Source: an uncultured Flavobacteriales bacterium (lineage in GTDB: Bacteria; Bacteroidota; Bacteroidia; Flavobacteriales_G; Salibacteraceae). Taken from it: DNA of 64,000 bases. The stretch covers positions 682,001 through 746,000 of the forward strand of contig CALSRO010000005.1 of the NCBI GenBank assembly GCA_943788775.1. Reading direction: 5' to 3'. Shown here piece after piece: positions 8,196 through 17,033 of the stretch (within the stretch, counting starts at the first letter, position 1; every line of letters begins with the position of its first letter). The position numbers and the translations under genes were made by a program. The notes beneath the pieces are model-generated. The model was not told the DNA's origin and ran no database searches. It saw nothing but the letters and a program-made list of their open reading frames with translations.

Positions 8196-11100
8196 TCATT
8201 GAACGATAAGGCGGAGGGTAAATACATCGCCTGCGGTTTCGACCACAACGATGTACATACCAGCCGGCCAACCGGTAATAGTAAAGTCTCGTTTTTGACC
8301 GAGCGGATCATGTAATAAAAGTGCACCTGTAGGACTGAAAATTCGGGTGGACCTTACGGTCACCTTAGACTCATATAATCGAAACTGTCGATTGGTAGGA
8401 TTGGGTTGTAAATAAACCGATGATCGAGATTCATTTGATGAGGCAGTTCCCAAAATGATGGACGAGCAACTGGTATCGGAATTACACATTCCAACTACAG
8501 TTAAGCAAACTTCATATTCACCCGGTTGCATGTAGTGATATGTTCCGTTCAATGACGAGGTGTCTATTGTTCCGTCACCAAATTCCCAAGACAAAGCTGC
8601 AGAAGCCATTGGATTTAACCATTGGAAAGCCACGGAATCACCACTCACGAAAGATGAAAAGGAAGCATCAACCATAGGTTGCTCGAAAACCTGATGCGAA
8701 TCTGTACCAAAACACCATCCATCGAACACTGTGATTGAATAAATGTGAGAATCTGCAGGGTATATGGTTCGCGTGGAATTCGATGTGTTGTCATCCCACA
8801 TGTATGATTGAAAACCTAAAGTTGATACAAGTGAGATAGAGTCGCCCGCACAATACAATGAATCTCCACTAATCGATACTTCCGGTAGGTTTAAGACTTC
8901 AATAAAAACCGTGTCGTATCGAGAACAAGAGGTTTGCGCCTGTGCTAAGAAATATTGGGATGAATCAGGACTGACTTCGACCGAGCTCGAGTTGGACAAT
9001 GTAGGCCAAGTGACCACTCCAGAACCGGATGCAATGAGTGTGATGGTATCTCCATGGCATATCGATGTATCGGTTGGTACATCCAAAAATTCAGGCTGAC
9101 TTAAGGTCTGAACGGCCTTTTGTGCGGTATCGCTGCATATTTCGTCCATTACGATCAAGTAATAGGTGTTATTGACAGAGTGAATCACACTGACGGAGAA
9201 TGTAGAATCGGTATTAAACCAAAGGTGATTCAATCCGGTGTCGCTGGCAGAAATAAGTTCGATGCTATCCCCTTCGCAAGCACTGTTGGGGCCAACTATG
9301 GCTGCATTTGGTGGTGATTGCACGCTTACTTCGAAACTATCGGTGGCGTAGCATCCCGAATCGCTTACGGTTACCCAATAAGTTGTTTGTATGGCAGGGT
9401 TAACTGTAATTACAGAATCTAAACTACCGTTAGACCATATATAGGAAGTACCGCCACTGGCAATCAAAGTATCTGTTTGGTTGGCGCAACTTATACCCGA
9501 ACCCGAAATGGATGCATTTGGCAATGAATAAAACGGAATAAAGAGGGTGTCGGTCGAAACCGTCCCACAACTATTTGTGGTAATGGCATATATGCTATCC
9601 GACCCAAACAAATGGGCAATTGAGCCTGTTTCGCCCGTGGACCAGTTGGTGCTGGTGAAATTGCTTGAAACCGAAAAGGTCAATGTATCTCCCTCGCATC
9701 CTAGGTCCGTTTCTAATAATATGGAAGGTTGATCAGTCTCTACCTCTATCGAAAAGGTATCTAAATATTGGCAGAAATTAGATTGTGCATACAGTATTAA
9801 TTCATGACTTGAATTGGCCATGTATTCAATTATTGTAGTGTCCGACCAAGCGGTGTGCTGAGTGATGATTATGTTGTCAAATCCATACGAATCCAAATCA
9901 TCGTGTACTTTGGCTCGAATGGTAAATTTTAATGAATCATAACCAGGCGCCAGCACTCCAATTAGTTCCATGTAATCAAAGTCGCCTGTAATCCCTTCGG
10001 GATAGAAGGAATACTGCTTCGTGATTGTATCCATTCTACTATTTCCATTTTCCCAACCATTCACAATCACTGAGAAGTATTCCGTGCTATTCTGCAAGTC
10101 TATCCATTCCCACACATCCATTTTAAATACCAACGCTTCATTGGGATTTGCAGAAAAAACGCTGGATGTGAACGTGGTGGTGGTGGTCCCATTCGTATGA
10201 GCCGTTGACTTAAGGCGCCCTGATTGGACAGACATACAAGAGGTGCAGTAGCTAAATGAGGCAGTCGTGGACCATTGACTGGTGCTATTCGTGCCGTTGT
10301 TGTAATTGAATGATTCGATAAAAAGCGTGTCAGTTACCTCGGTTTTTAACCAAATAATATCCTCGGCTATGACCCCAGATGTAAAGGTCAATAAAGCAGA
10401 ATCACATATGGCGGTGTCGCCTTCGTTGATGCCGGCATCAGGCGTGTAGATGATAACATGTGAAGTATCTGAAAATAATCCACAGGCTGATTCATACATT
10501 CCGAGATAGGTACCCGATTCTGTGATTGTATCTATAGGTATAGAATCCAAGTCAGTTGTGATCCAATTGTATTCAGAACCACTATTTACATAGTTACCAA
10601 TGATATCTGCAACCTCGCCCTCACAACCGTAGAAGTTGGGCACGTTAATGGAGCTGTATTTCGATTGGATCCGGATATCTAACTCCTCCGAAGATTGACA
10701 ACCTGTGTTTGTGTCAGTCACTGTCACGGTCAGAACACGTGTAAATGGGGATGGATAGGAAGAATTTCCAGTGTATACGATGGTTGGAATCGTATCAAAC
10801 GGGGTACTTACGTACACATTGCTACCATTAATTTCCCAATGGTACATATGTCCGTCAGTCGAAATAATATCGGCCGTTTCAAGAGAATATACACACAGAG
10901 TATCATCAATGACATAGATATTCGGTGGGGACACGCTATCCATTTCAATGCTTTTTGTAAATGTTGTGCAAGGAGTGGTGACCGTAACAGAAAAAGTGCC
11001 CGCAGAATTAATGACAATTTGTTTTGAAGTGGATCCTGTGGACCACAAGTATGAGGTGCCTAAGGGAGCATTTAAATATTTAGTGCCTCCGCAAAAAACC

Positions 11101-13196
11101 GTATCGACCTCGAACTCGCTGCTGTTGGATGCGGTGATGGGTAGTTCTGAATCATAGACGACCGTTTTAATCACATGTTCAGCGCGACAATTACCCGATG
11201 ATACGGACAGCATGTGGCCTTTGATTGGCGTATTGACAATAATGGAGTCGGTACTCCCCGTAGATAATAATTGACCATTTAGGTACCATTGACGGATACC
11301 CGCAGGTAAACCAGATACATCGAATACCAGGTCGTTTTCGTTGCACAGTGTGTCCTCTCGCGGTTGGATTGTAGCGAGACAGGAATCCATTTTAAAAACG
11401 GCACAATAATCATCGGAAATAAAGAAATCATTGAGGAGAAAGGACACCCCAACAAGATTGGCATATTCACCAATCGTCTGTTTATGCCATGTCGTGCCCC
11501 CGTCAGAAGAGGTGGATACACCACCATCATGGCCTACGCCAATGATTTTATTCAACCCATATGTGGCCACCCCACGCCCGTAAACTCCCATTGAATGTAT
11601 AAGGCTCCATGAGGTACCTTGGTTAAGAGATTTATAAATTCCACCTCCATAATTTATCGCATAAGCTAAGCTGTCATGCACGATTGAAATGTCTTCTACA
11701 TTGGAGGCGAAATTGTTTAATGTCCAGCTATCCCCTGAATCGGTGCTTACATAGACTCCGTTATCGGTCGCGGACATACCCAGATATCCATTGTAGAATT
11801 CGATATTATTCCCATCCTCCGTTTGCAATCCTGAAAGGGCAGACCATGAACTTCCTGAGTCGGTAGTTTTATACCATGCGTTGTATCCAACACCGAATCC
11901 AATACTTGCATCCAAGAATCCAATATCGTAGAGCTCGTCACTCAATGAAGAACTAACAGTGGTCCAAGCATCACTGGTTTTCAAGGTGTTGTTAGAGCTG
12001 GAAGTGGCAATAGCAAAGTCTGGACTCCAGTGATGTATAGCATTGAATTCTTGTGCGAGATTTCCTACTGGAGTGTGTTGAATGAAGTGCCATGTAGAAC
12101 CAGAGTCAGTTGAAATTCCTGATCCGGCATACGCTCCTACATACAGGTTGCCAAGGGTATCAGTGACCACATCGCTCATGTCATTCTGTGTCCCAAAGTA
12201 ATGTTTGAGTTGCCATGTAAGACCAGCATCATCTGAGAATAGAATGGCTCCAAAATCTCCAAACAGATACACTTCATGCCCACTGATCCAGCGTATCGTG
12301 TACAATTGGTTGAAATGAAATCCGAGACTATCTTCTAAATCATCTTCTGTAATGGAGGTCCAATTGTTTCCTGAGTCGTGGGTTACTTTAATTCCTTGCG
12401 AACCAGCTACTATTCCTGTATCTGCGTTCACGAATTCCATAGCATAGCTCGCAAACATGCTAGCGGAATAGCTTATTTCTCCTGATTGATTCATTCGAAC
12501 AAAAGCCGATGGTGTGATTGCATACAAAAGGTTCGAATCAATGTAGGAAGCATCTCTAAAATCGAATGTGGAATAGGGTCTCTTAAATTCAATTATACCG
12601 AGGTTTTCATGAGTAATACACTTAATGAACGTTTCATTCACTACTATGAATTCTTTCGAAAATTGTTGTTTTAACCAGCCGTTGGACCCCATGGTTGTTA
12701 CTTCTTGCTTGTAATTCAAGTCAAGTGCAGTTTTTTCAACGTTGTAACTATCGGCATATAAAAGATGATCATCATCAATAAATCGAATCAATCTTCCACC
12801 ACCTGATCCTCCACCAGAACCGGAAATTATTTGAAAAGACTTGCCAAAATCGGTCGTTCGCCAAAGACAATTTCCCGCTCCAGAAATATATCCAAGGCCA
12901 TTTGAATTCATGGTAACTGTACGTATCAGATTACGTTCCGTAGTCGCCCAATCTCTGAGTTCAGTATAATGGAAGCTATCCCATCCGTTATAGGTTACAG
13001 CAATGGCTCTTTCAGAAATGGCAAAAAGCGCGGTGTCTTTGTTTAAAAAGAATACATCCTCCGGAGTTCCGAGACCAAGGAGCCTTTGTGCTTGTGAGAA
13101 ATTCACACTTGGAATTATAAATAACGCCACAACAAAGATCCAGGCCTTTTTTAGTGACAATGGAGCCAATCTATATTCGGGGTGAAGGGTGCTCAT
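8196..13196 (-). CDS. Giant T9SS-exported protein with BNR/Asp-box propeller and PKD domain
   Basis: A 1666-residue secreted protein. An N-terminal signal sequence (hydrophobic core AWIFVVALFIIPSV, about residues 19-32) is followed by a beta-propeller-like region of roughly 560 residues with several Asp-box motifs (VTHDSGNNW, SDDAGLTW, STDSGSTW, TTDSGSSW, STDSGDSW, SSDGGTTW). The middle contains cysteine-bearing Ig-like repeats (about 600-1500). A PKD domain (LSWEFGDGTIDTS...YHYMQPGEYEVCLTV) lies near 1510-1580. The last 75 residues (LQPNPTNRQFRLYES...GMYIVVVETAG) are a type A T9SS sorting domain. It is probably a cell-surface or secreted adhesin-like protein; its ligand is unknown. Confidence 0.88.
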   Translation of the reverse strand: MSTLHPEYRLAPLSLKKAWIFVVALFIIPSVNFSQAQRLLGLGTPEDVFFLNKDTALFAISERAIAVTYNGWDSFHYTELRDWATTERNLIRTVTMNSNGLGYISGAGNCLWRTTDFGKSFQIISGSGGGSGGGRLIRFIDDDHLLYADSYNVEKTALDLNYKQEVTTMGSNGWLKQQFSKEFIVVNETFIKCITHENLGIIEFKRPYSTFDFRDASYIDSNLLYAITPSAFVRMNQSGEISYSASMFASYAMEFVNADTGIVAGSQGIKVTHDSGNNWTSITEDDLEDSLGFHFNQLYTIRWISGHEVYLFGDFGAILFSDDAGLTWQLKHYFGTQNDMSDVVTDTLGNLYVGAYAGSGISTDSGSTWHFIQHTPVGNLAQEFNAIHHWSPDFAIATSSSNNTLKTSDAWTTVSSSLSDELYDIGFLDASIGFGVGYNAWYKTTDSGSSWSALSGLQTEDGNNIEFYNGYLGMSATDNGVYVSTDSGDSWTLNNFASNVEDISIVHDSLAYAINYGGGIYKSLNQGTSWSLIHSMGVYGRGVATYGLNKIIGVGHDGGVSTSSDGGTTWHKQTIGEYANLVGVSFLLNDFFISDDYCAVFKMDSCLATIQPREDTLCNENDLVFDVSGLPAGIRQWYLNGQLLSTGSTDSIIVNTPIKGHMLSVSSGNCRAEHVIKTVVYDSELPITASNSSEFEVDTVFCGGTKYLNAPLGTSYLWSTGSTSKQIVINSAGTFSVTVTTPCTTFTKSIEMDSVSPPNIYVIDDTLCVYSLETADIISTDGHMYHWEINGSNVYVSTPFDTIPTIVYTGNSSYPSPFTRVLTVTVTDTNTGCQSSEELDIRIQSKYSSINVPNFYGCEGEVADIIGNYVNSGSEYNWITTDLDSIPIDTITESGTYLGMYESACGLFSDTSHVIIYTPDAGINEGDTAICDSALLTFTSGVIAEDIIWLKTEVTDTLFIESFNYNNGTNSTSQWSTTASFSYCTSCMSVQSGRLKSTAHTNGTTTTTFTSSVFSANPNEALVFKMDVWEWIDLQNSTEYFSVIVNGWENGNSRMDTITKQYSFYPEGITGDFDYMELIGVLAPGYDSLKFTIRAKVHDDLDSYGFDNIIITQHTAWSDTTIIEYMANSSHELILYAQSNFCQYLDTFSIEVETDQPSILLETDLGCEGDTLTFSVSSNFTSTNWSTGETGSIAHLFGSDSIYAITTNSCGTVSTDTLFIPFYSLPNASISGSGISCANQTDTLIASGGTSYIWSNGSLDSVITVNPAIQTTYWVTVSDSGCYATDSFEVSVQSPPNAAIVGPNSACEGDSIELISASDTGLNHLWFNTDSTFSVSVIHSVNNTYYLIVMDEICSDTAQKAVQTLSQPEFLDVPTDTSICHGDTITLIASGSGVVTWPTLSNSSSVEVSPDSSQYFLAQAQTSCSRYDTVFIEVLNLPEVSISGDSLYCAGDSISLVSTLGFQSYMWDDNTSNSTRTIYPADSHIYSITVFDGWCFGTDSHQVFEQPMVDASFSSFVSGDSVAFQWLNPMASAALSWEFGDGTIDTSSLNGTYHYMQPGEYEVCLTVVGMCNSDTSCSSIILGTASSNESRSSVYLQPNPTNRQFRLYESKVTVRSTRIFSPTGALLLHDPLGQKRDFTITGWPAGMYIVVVETAGDVFTLRLIVQ

Positions 13197-13308
13197 TAGT
13201 ACGAATCAAAGTTATTCTTTTTCACGCATGTATTCGTCTATGCCAACCTATGTCAGACGGTGGTTGAAGAATTGAGAATTATTGGGTGTGTTGAAATAGT
13301 GGGGCTCT

Positions 13309-13377
13309 GCTCTTTGATTTACTCCATGAAAAAAGCCCTGTCGCTTTGCAACAGGGCTTCATCATCTAGTGACCCCG
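13309..13377. repeat. Distal direct repeat: tRNA-Arg(UCG) tail plus terminator, locus 1
   Basis: This 69-base segment repeats 13482-13550 with only a few differences, offset by 173 bases. Read on the minus strand it contains the last bases of the tRNA-Arg acceptor strand (GGGGTCA), a CTAGATGATG spacer and a terminator hairpin. No complete tRNA stands in front of this copy. Confidence 0.85.
13329..13359 (-). terminator. Rho-independent terminator in the distal repeat, locus 1
   Basis: On the minus strand AGCCCTGTTGC and GCGACAGGGCT form an 11-bp stem around an AAA loop, followed by T6. It sits 173 bases beyond the tRNA-adjacent terminator and is its duplicate. Confidence 0.85.
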
Positions 13378-13481
13378 ACAGGATTATTTAGATGATCATG
13401 TCTTATTCGAGAAGGGAATCAAGCCTGATTCGCTTCGCTCACCTTGGTCTTTTTCCATGTTCATAAATTCAAATTCGCTTC
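13378..13481. repeat. Linker element shared with locus 2 (13.4 kb copy)
   Basis: About 104 bases lying between the two direct repeats of locus 1. It is similar to 17834-17924 at locus 2 over most of its length, sharing for example TCTTTTTCCATGTTCA, ATTCGCTTCGCTCA and CTTATYCGAGA. Its tRNA-proximal edge can form a hairpin (GACAGGAT with ATCATGTC, one mismatch). Each locus therefore carries a related linker between locus-specific repeats. No convincing coding potential. Confidence 0.7.
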
Positions 13482-13550
13482 GCTCTTTGATTTACTCCAT
13501 GAAAAAAGCCCTGTCGCTGCGCAACAAGGCTTCATCATCTAGTGACCCCG
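13482..13550. repeat. Proximal direct repeat: tRNA-Arg(UCG) tail plus terminator, locus 1
   Basis: The tRNA-attached copy of the 69-base repeat, overlapping the last 8 bases of the tRNA-Arg(UCG) gene. Its partner is 13309-13377. Confidence 0.85.
13502..13532 (-). terminator. Rho-independent terminator of tRNA-Arg(UCG)
   Basis: On the minus strand AGCCTTGTTGC and GCGACAGGGCT pair (two G-T wobbles) around a GCA loop and are followed by T6, ten bases after the tRNA 3' end. Confidence 0.88.
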
Positions 13551-13616
13551 GGAGGGTTCGAACCTCCAACCATCAGAGCCGAAATCTGATATTCTATCCA
13601 GTTGAACTACGGGGCC
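13543..13616 (-). tRNA. tRNA-Arg (anticodon UCG)
   Basis: A 74-base cloverleaf on the minus strand. The acceptor stem pairs GGCCCCG with CGGGGTC, with discriminator A. The D stem is GTTC/GAAT, the anticodon stem TCAGA/TCTGA with loop TTTCGGC giving anticodon TCG, the variable loop has 5 bases, and the T stem is GGAGG/CCTCC with loop GTTCGAACC-like bases. CCA is not encoded. A terminator follows directly, and then a second, tRNA-less copy of the tail and terminator. Confidence 0.96.
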
Positions 13617-13755
13617 AATCGAGTGCAAATATAAATTTCCAGCAATGGGCGCGAAATGAAATTATTCGGTGAGTCTATTTGCCGCTTATGTAATTTCAAT
13701 GCCCTTGATTCTTCCTATGTTAATCTTCGTACACGAAGAGAATTTTTCGCCTTCA

Positions 13756-14241
13756 ATGAAATACCCATTCCTCTATTTAATAATCGCCATAGTTTTGGTG
13801 TCTTGCTCCAATGTTGGTGATGAATTACCCACTTTTAGACTGAAATCACTGGACGGTGAAGTGATTACCGAACAGGATCTGAGTGGAAAAATCACGGTTA
13901 TCAATGTTTGGGCTACGTGGTGCCCGAACTGTCTGAACGAATTGGATGCACTGAACGCTCTCGAACAAAAGTATCGTGGTAATCGTTCTGTCAACTTCTT
14001 GGCGGTTTCCGATGAGGATCCAGCGAAGATTCAAGCCTTTCTGAATAGAAGACAATTTAACTTTAAGCAAATCCCAAGAGGTACTGAATTGACTGATGCC
14101 ATACAAACAAAGTGGGTGAAAACGCATCCTCAGCATATTTTACTTGATCGAAACTTGACGGTTCGTTATGAATATAGCGGAGAGTTGGATAATGTGGTGG
14201 AAACCTTGGGGGCGGAAATAGACCGTTTATTAATTGAATAA
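13756..14241 (+). CDS. Thioredoxin-like (TlpA/ResA type) lipoprotein
   Basis: A 161-residue protein if started at ATG 13756. This start gives a clean lipoprotein signal (MKYPFLYLIIAIVLVSC, lipidated Cys17), whereas the longer frame from 13669 adds 29 residues that spoil it. The thioredoxin fold carries the redox motif WATWCPNC (Cys56, Cys59). Family members reduce disulfides on the outer side of the inner membrane or support cytochrome maturation. It stands 12 bases before the acyltransferase gene and may share its transcript. Confidence 0.85.
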   Translation: MKYPFLYLIIAIVLVSCSNVGDELPTFRLKSLDGEVITEQDLSGKITVINVWATWCPNCLNELDALNALEQKYRGNRSVNFLAVSDEDPAKIQAFLNRRQFNFKQIPRGTELTDAIQTKWVKTHPQHILLDRNLTVRYEYSGELDNVVETLGAEIDRLLIE

Positions 14242-14253
14242 GAGATAATAGCA

Positions 14254-15438
14254 TTGACGCACGATCTATTTCACACGAAATCAAAACTGAAGACATTACA
14301 GTTTAACTCCTTAGCAGATGTCAACTCTGCACACTGGGGGCAAGTGGTGGGGGAGAACAACGTTTATCTTTCGGTACCCTATTTATCAGCGTTGGAAGAT
14401 GCATTGAAAGAGAATATTGAATTTAGATATACAATGTTCTATTCAAATAAATCGCCAGTGGCGGTGTCCTATGTCCAGATCATGCATTACAAAGACAACG
14501 ACATCGATCTCGATTCGGGATTTTGTCATATCGGTGATAAATTGAGGAGCAAATTGATCGACACCATTGATGCTCGCGTGCTGATTTGTGGAAATGTATT
14601 TGCTTGTGGTGAAAATGGATTCGCTTTTACATCTGAAATAGAACCTAAGGAGGCGTTCATAGCCTTAGCGAAGTGTATGAGGCAAATGGCAAAGGAGAAG
14701 GAATCGAATGGTCAGATTTCGTTCGGATTGCTGAAAGAGTTTTGGCCAACATCTTTGAAAGACTCAGATACACTGGAGGAAAGCAATTTTAGAGGATTTG
14801 AAATTGATGTGAACATGGTGTTGAATGTGTCTCCAAAATGGGAGTCATTTGATGATTACCTCAATGCGATGTCGACAAAATTCAGAACCAAGGCAAAAGG
14901 AGTTATGAAGAAATCGGCTCGATTGAAAGTCGAAACGTTCGAATTGCAGCAGATCATCGACCGTCAAGAGCGTATCGAGGAATTGTACTTGGCTGTGCTG
15001 AACAACGCAGAATTTAAGTTTGGTGAATTGAATGCCAAGGCTTTCATAAATTTCAAACAAAATTTGAAGGACAGATTTGTGTTTCGAGGATATTTCTTAA
15101 AAGGAAAGTTGATTGGGTTTATTACCGCATTTATATGCGATGATAAAGCCGATGCGAACTATATCGGATTGGATTACGAATTCAACAAGGAATATGCGGT
15201 CTATCAACGAATGTTATATGATTTGGTGGATTTGGCCATTCATGAAAAGTTGGTTGAGTTGAGATTGGGTAGAACAGCAGAAACCCTCAAGAGCAGTGTT
15301 GGTGCCGAGCCAGTGAATATGAAATTGTACATCCGACATCGAAATAGTTTTTCAAATTCATTGATTGGTCCATTGGTGTCGAGTATTTCGCCCAGTGAAT
15401 TTGAGCTTCGACCACCATTCAAAAAAGAGTTCGCCTAG
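14254..15438 (+). CDS. GNAT/FemAB-like acyltransferase
   Basis: A 394-residue protein with a TTG start; no in-frame ATG occurs in the first 60 codons. The C-terminal half (about 200-370: MSTKFRTKAKGVMKKSARL, GKLIGFITAFI, ANYIGLDYEFNKEYAVYQRM, ELRLGRTAETLKSSVG) resembles the peptidoglycan-bridge FemAB / BioF2-like GNAT acetyltransferase families. The natural substrate is unknown; related proteins modify cell-wall peptides or exopolysaccharide precursors. It is followed after 3 bases by the DUF457-like gene, so the two are likely co-transcribed. Confidence 0.7.
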   Translation: MTHDLFHTKSKLKTLQFNSLADVNSAHWGQVVGENNVYLSVPYLSALEDALKENIEFRYTMFYSNKSPVAVSYVQIMHYKDNDIDLDSGFCHIGDKLRSKLIDTIDARVLICGNVFACGENGFAFTSEIEPKEAFIALAKCMRQMAKEKESNGQISFGLLKEFWPTSLKDSDTLEESNFRGFEIDVNMVLNVSPKWESFDDYLNAMSTKFRTKAKGVMKKSARLKVETFELQQIIDRQERIEELYLAVLNNAEFKFGELNAKAFINFKQNLKDRFVFRGYFLKGKLIGFITAFICDDKADANYIGLDYEFNKEYAVYQRMLYDLVDLAIHEKLVELRLGRTAETLKSSVGAEPVNMKLYIRHRNSFSNSLIGPLVSSISPSEFELRPPFKKEFA

Positions 15439-15441
15439 CCC

Positions 15442-16446
15442 ATGGATTCGTTGACACAAATTGTATTAGGAGCTGCAGTAGGTGAGGCTGTGTTGGGTCG
15501 AAAAGTCGGTAACAAGGCTTTGCTTTGGGGCGCGATTGCAGGTACGATTCCAGATTTGGACGTGCTGGCCAAGGTCTTTACTGATGAATTGACCGCTACT
15601 GAAATGCACCGTGGGTTCTCGCATTCCATTCTTTTTGCCATACTCTTTTCGCCCATTTTAGGTTGGCTTGCCTCGCGCATCCATCGGAAATTGAATGTAG
15701 ATTGGAAAAGTTGGGCGTGGTTGATGTTTGGATCATTGGTCACGCATCCGATGCTCGATGCCCATACTAATTGGGGCACTACCCTGTTTTGGCCCTTCGA
15801 GTATAAGGTGGCATATAACAACATCTTTATTGTTGATCCACTCTATACCTTGCCATTCCTAATATGCGTCATATGGGTCATGACGCTTAGGAGAGATAAC
15901 CCAAAAAGAAGCAGAATAAATAAAATCGGATTGATGATCAGTTCGAGTTACATGGTGCTTACGTTGATTTCCAAAGGAATTGGATACTATCACTTTCAGA
16001 GGAGTTTAGAAAATCAAAACATCGACTACACCAACATGATGACCAATGCCACTGTCTTCAATAGCATTCTATGGACGGCTACGGTTGAAACGGATGATCA
16101 ATACCTCATCGGATATTATTCGCTGTTGGATGTGGGTAAGGAGGTCGAGTTTACCACATTTGATAAAAATCGCGATCTATTGGGGCCAGCGGCTAATGAG
16201 GAAATTGTCCATCGATTAGGCAAGTTGGCTCAAGGTTGGTACATCGTCCTCAAAGAAGGCGATAAGTGGTATATCAACGATATGAGATTTGGCCAAATCG
16301 GTATATCGAACGATCCGGACAGTTTTCCATTTAGCCACGAGATTTGGTATGAAGATGACGTATTGCAAGTAAAGCAAAGTCAACGCAATCGTGAAAACAT
16401 GGGGGAGGCGCTGGGCCAAATGTTCAAACGCGTTCTGGGAAAATAA
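15442..16446 (+). CDS. YdjM/DUF457-family membrane-bound metal-dependent hydrolase
   Basis: A 334-residue membrane protein opening with MDSLTQIVLGAAVGEAVLGR and including TIPDLDVLAKVF, EMHRGFSHSILFA and SLVTHPMLDAHTNWGT. The aspartates and histidines of these motifs are the conserved metal-ligand pattern of the family. Four to five hydrophobic segments occupy the first 190 residues, and a soluble C-terminal domain of about 140 residues follows. The substrate is unknown for the family. It ends at a hairpin shared with the convergent DUF1761 gene. Confidence 0.85.
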   Translation: MDSLTQIVLGAAVGEAVLGRKVGNKALLWGAIAGTIPDLDVLAKVFTDELTATEMHRGFSHSILFAILFSPILGWLASRIHRKLNVDWKSWAWLMFGSLVTHPMLDAHTNWGTTLFWPFEYKVAYNNIFIVDPLYTLPFLICVIWVMTLRRDNPKRSRINKIGLMISSSYMVLTLISKGIGYYHFQRSLENQNIDYTNMMTNATVFNSILWTATVETDDQYLIGYYSLLDVGKEVEFTTFDKNRDLLGPAANEEIVHRLGKLAQGWYIVLKEGDKWYINDMRFGQIGISNDPDSFPFSHEIWYEDDVLQVKQSQRNRENMGEALGQMFKRVLGK

Positions 16447-16450
16447 AAAA

Positions 16451-16482
16451 CCGAACACTGAAATAATGTATTCAATGTTCGG
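16451..16482. terminator. Bidirectional terminator between convergent genes
   Basis: CCGAACACTGAA and TTCAATGTTCGG form a 12-bp stem with one mismatch. On the minus strand it is followed by a T-rich run (TTTTTTATTTT), on the plus strand by a weaker T run. It separates the stops of the DUF457-like and DUF1761 genes. Confidence 0.8.
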
Positions 16483-16492
16483 TTCAATGCTT

Positions 16493-16996
16493 TTATGCGA
16501 ATTGGCAAACGATGCCTCCCATAAGCAACATCGTTATAGCCCAATAACCTGCGTTGATAACAATGTACTTCCAGCTTTTACGCTCAAAAAGTGCATTGGT
16601 GGCCAGTATGGGTAATGCGATGAAAAGGCCAGCGACAAATCCGTGAAGCGCACCGTGCTTAAACGTTCTGAAATCTTGTCCATACTTGGCAATGGTTTCG
16701 TGAAAAAAGTTGTAAATCTCTGTGCCCTCTTGTCCAAACCCAGGTTCATTCATCAACATCGATTGAAAACCCATTTGATGGATTGTAATCCCGAACATGG
16801 CTAGGGCAAGCATGCATGAAAAAAGGTAAGTTACTCCAAATATCAAGGGCATATTTCCGCCCTGAATTTTCTCCTCGGTCATTCCAGATTCATTCATCCA
16901 GGCGGTTCCTACCACTTTTGGGTGGTACCATATAAAGCCGATGACCATAGGTATTAATGCGGCAATTGGAATTATCCAATAATTAAACTCTAACAT
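16493..16996 (-). CDS. DUF1761 family membrane protein
   Basis: A 167-residue protein with four hydrophobic segments (about 7-25, 50-70, 117-135, 145-162) and the signature GFIWYHPKVVGTAWMNESG near the N terminus, typical of DUF1761. Function unknown. A perfect TANNTTTG box lies 23 bases upstream of the ATG. Confidence 0.85.
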   Translation of the reverse strand: MLEFNYWIIPIAALIPMVIGFIWYHPKVVGTAWMNESGMTEEKIQGGNMPLIFGVTYLFSCMLALAMFGITIHQMGFQSMLMNEPGFGQEGTEIYNFFHETIAKYGQDFRTFKHGALHGFVAGLFIALPILATNALFERKSWKYIVINAGYWAITMLLMGGIVCQFA

Positions 16997-17019
16997 GATT
17001 TAGTGGTTGTTGGTTTAAA

Positions 17020-17027
17020 CAAATATA
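17020..17027 (-). promoter_or_regulatory. -7 box of the DUF1761 gene
   Basis: On the minus strand this reads TATATTTG, a perfect match to TANNTTTG, 23 bases before the ATG at 16996. A TTG about 23 bases further upstream, inside the lysE-like gene, is a possible but over-spaced -33 element. Confidence 0.45.
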
Positions 17028-17033
17028 GAGTAC

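Noticed and set aside
13457..13672. A forward open frame across the tRNA-Arg(UCG) locus, and a similar one at 17774-17977
   Set aside because: They run antisense through the tRNA genes and terminators; the apparent similarity between them comes from the tRNA-tail repeat, not from a protein.
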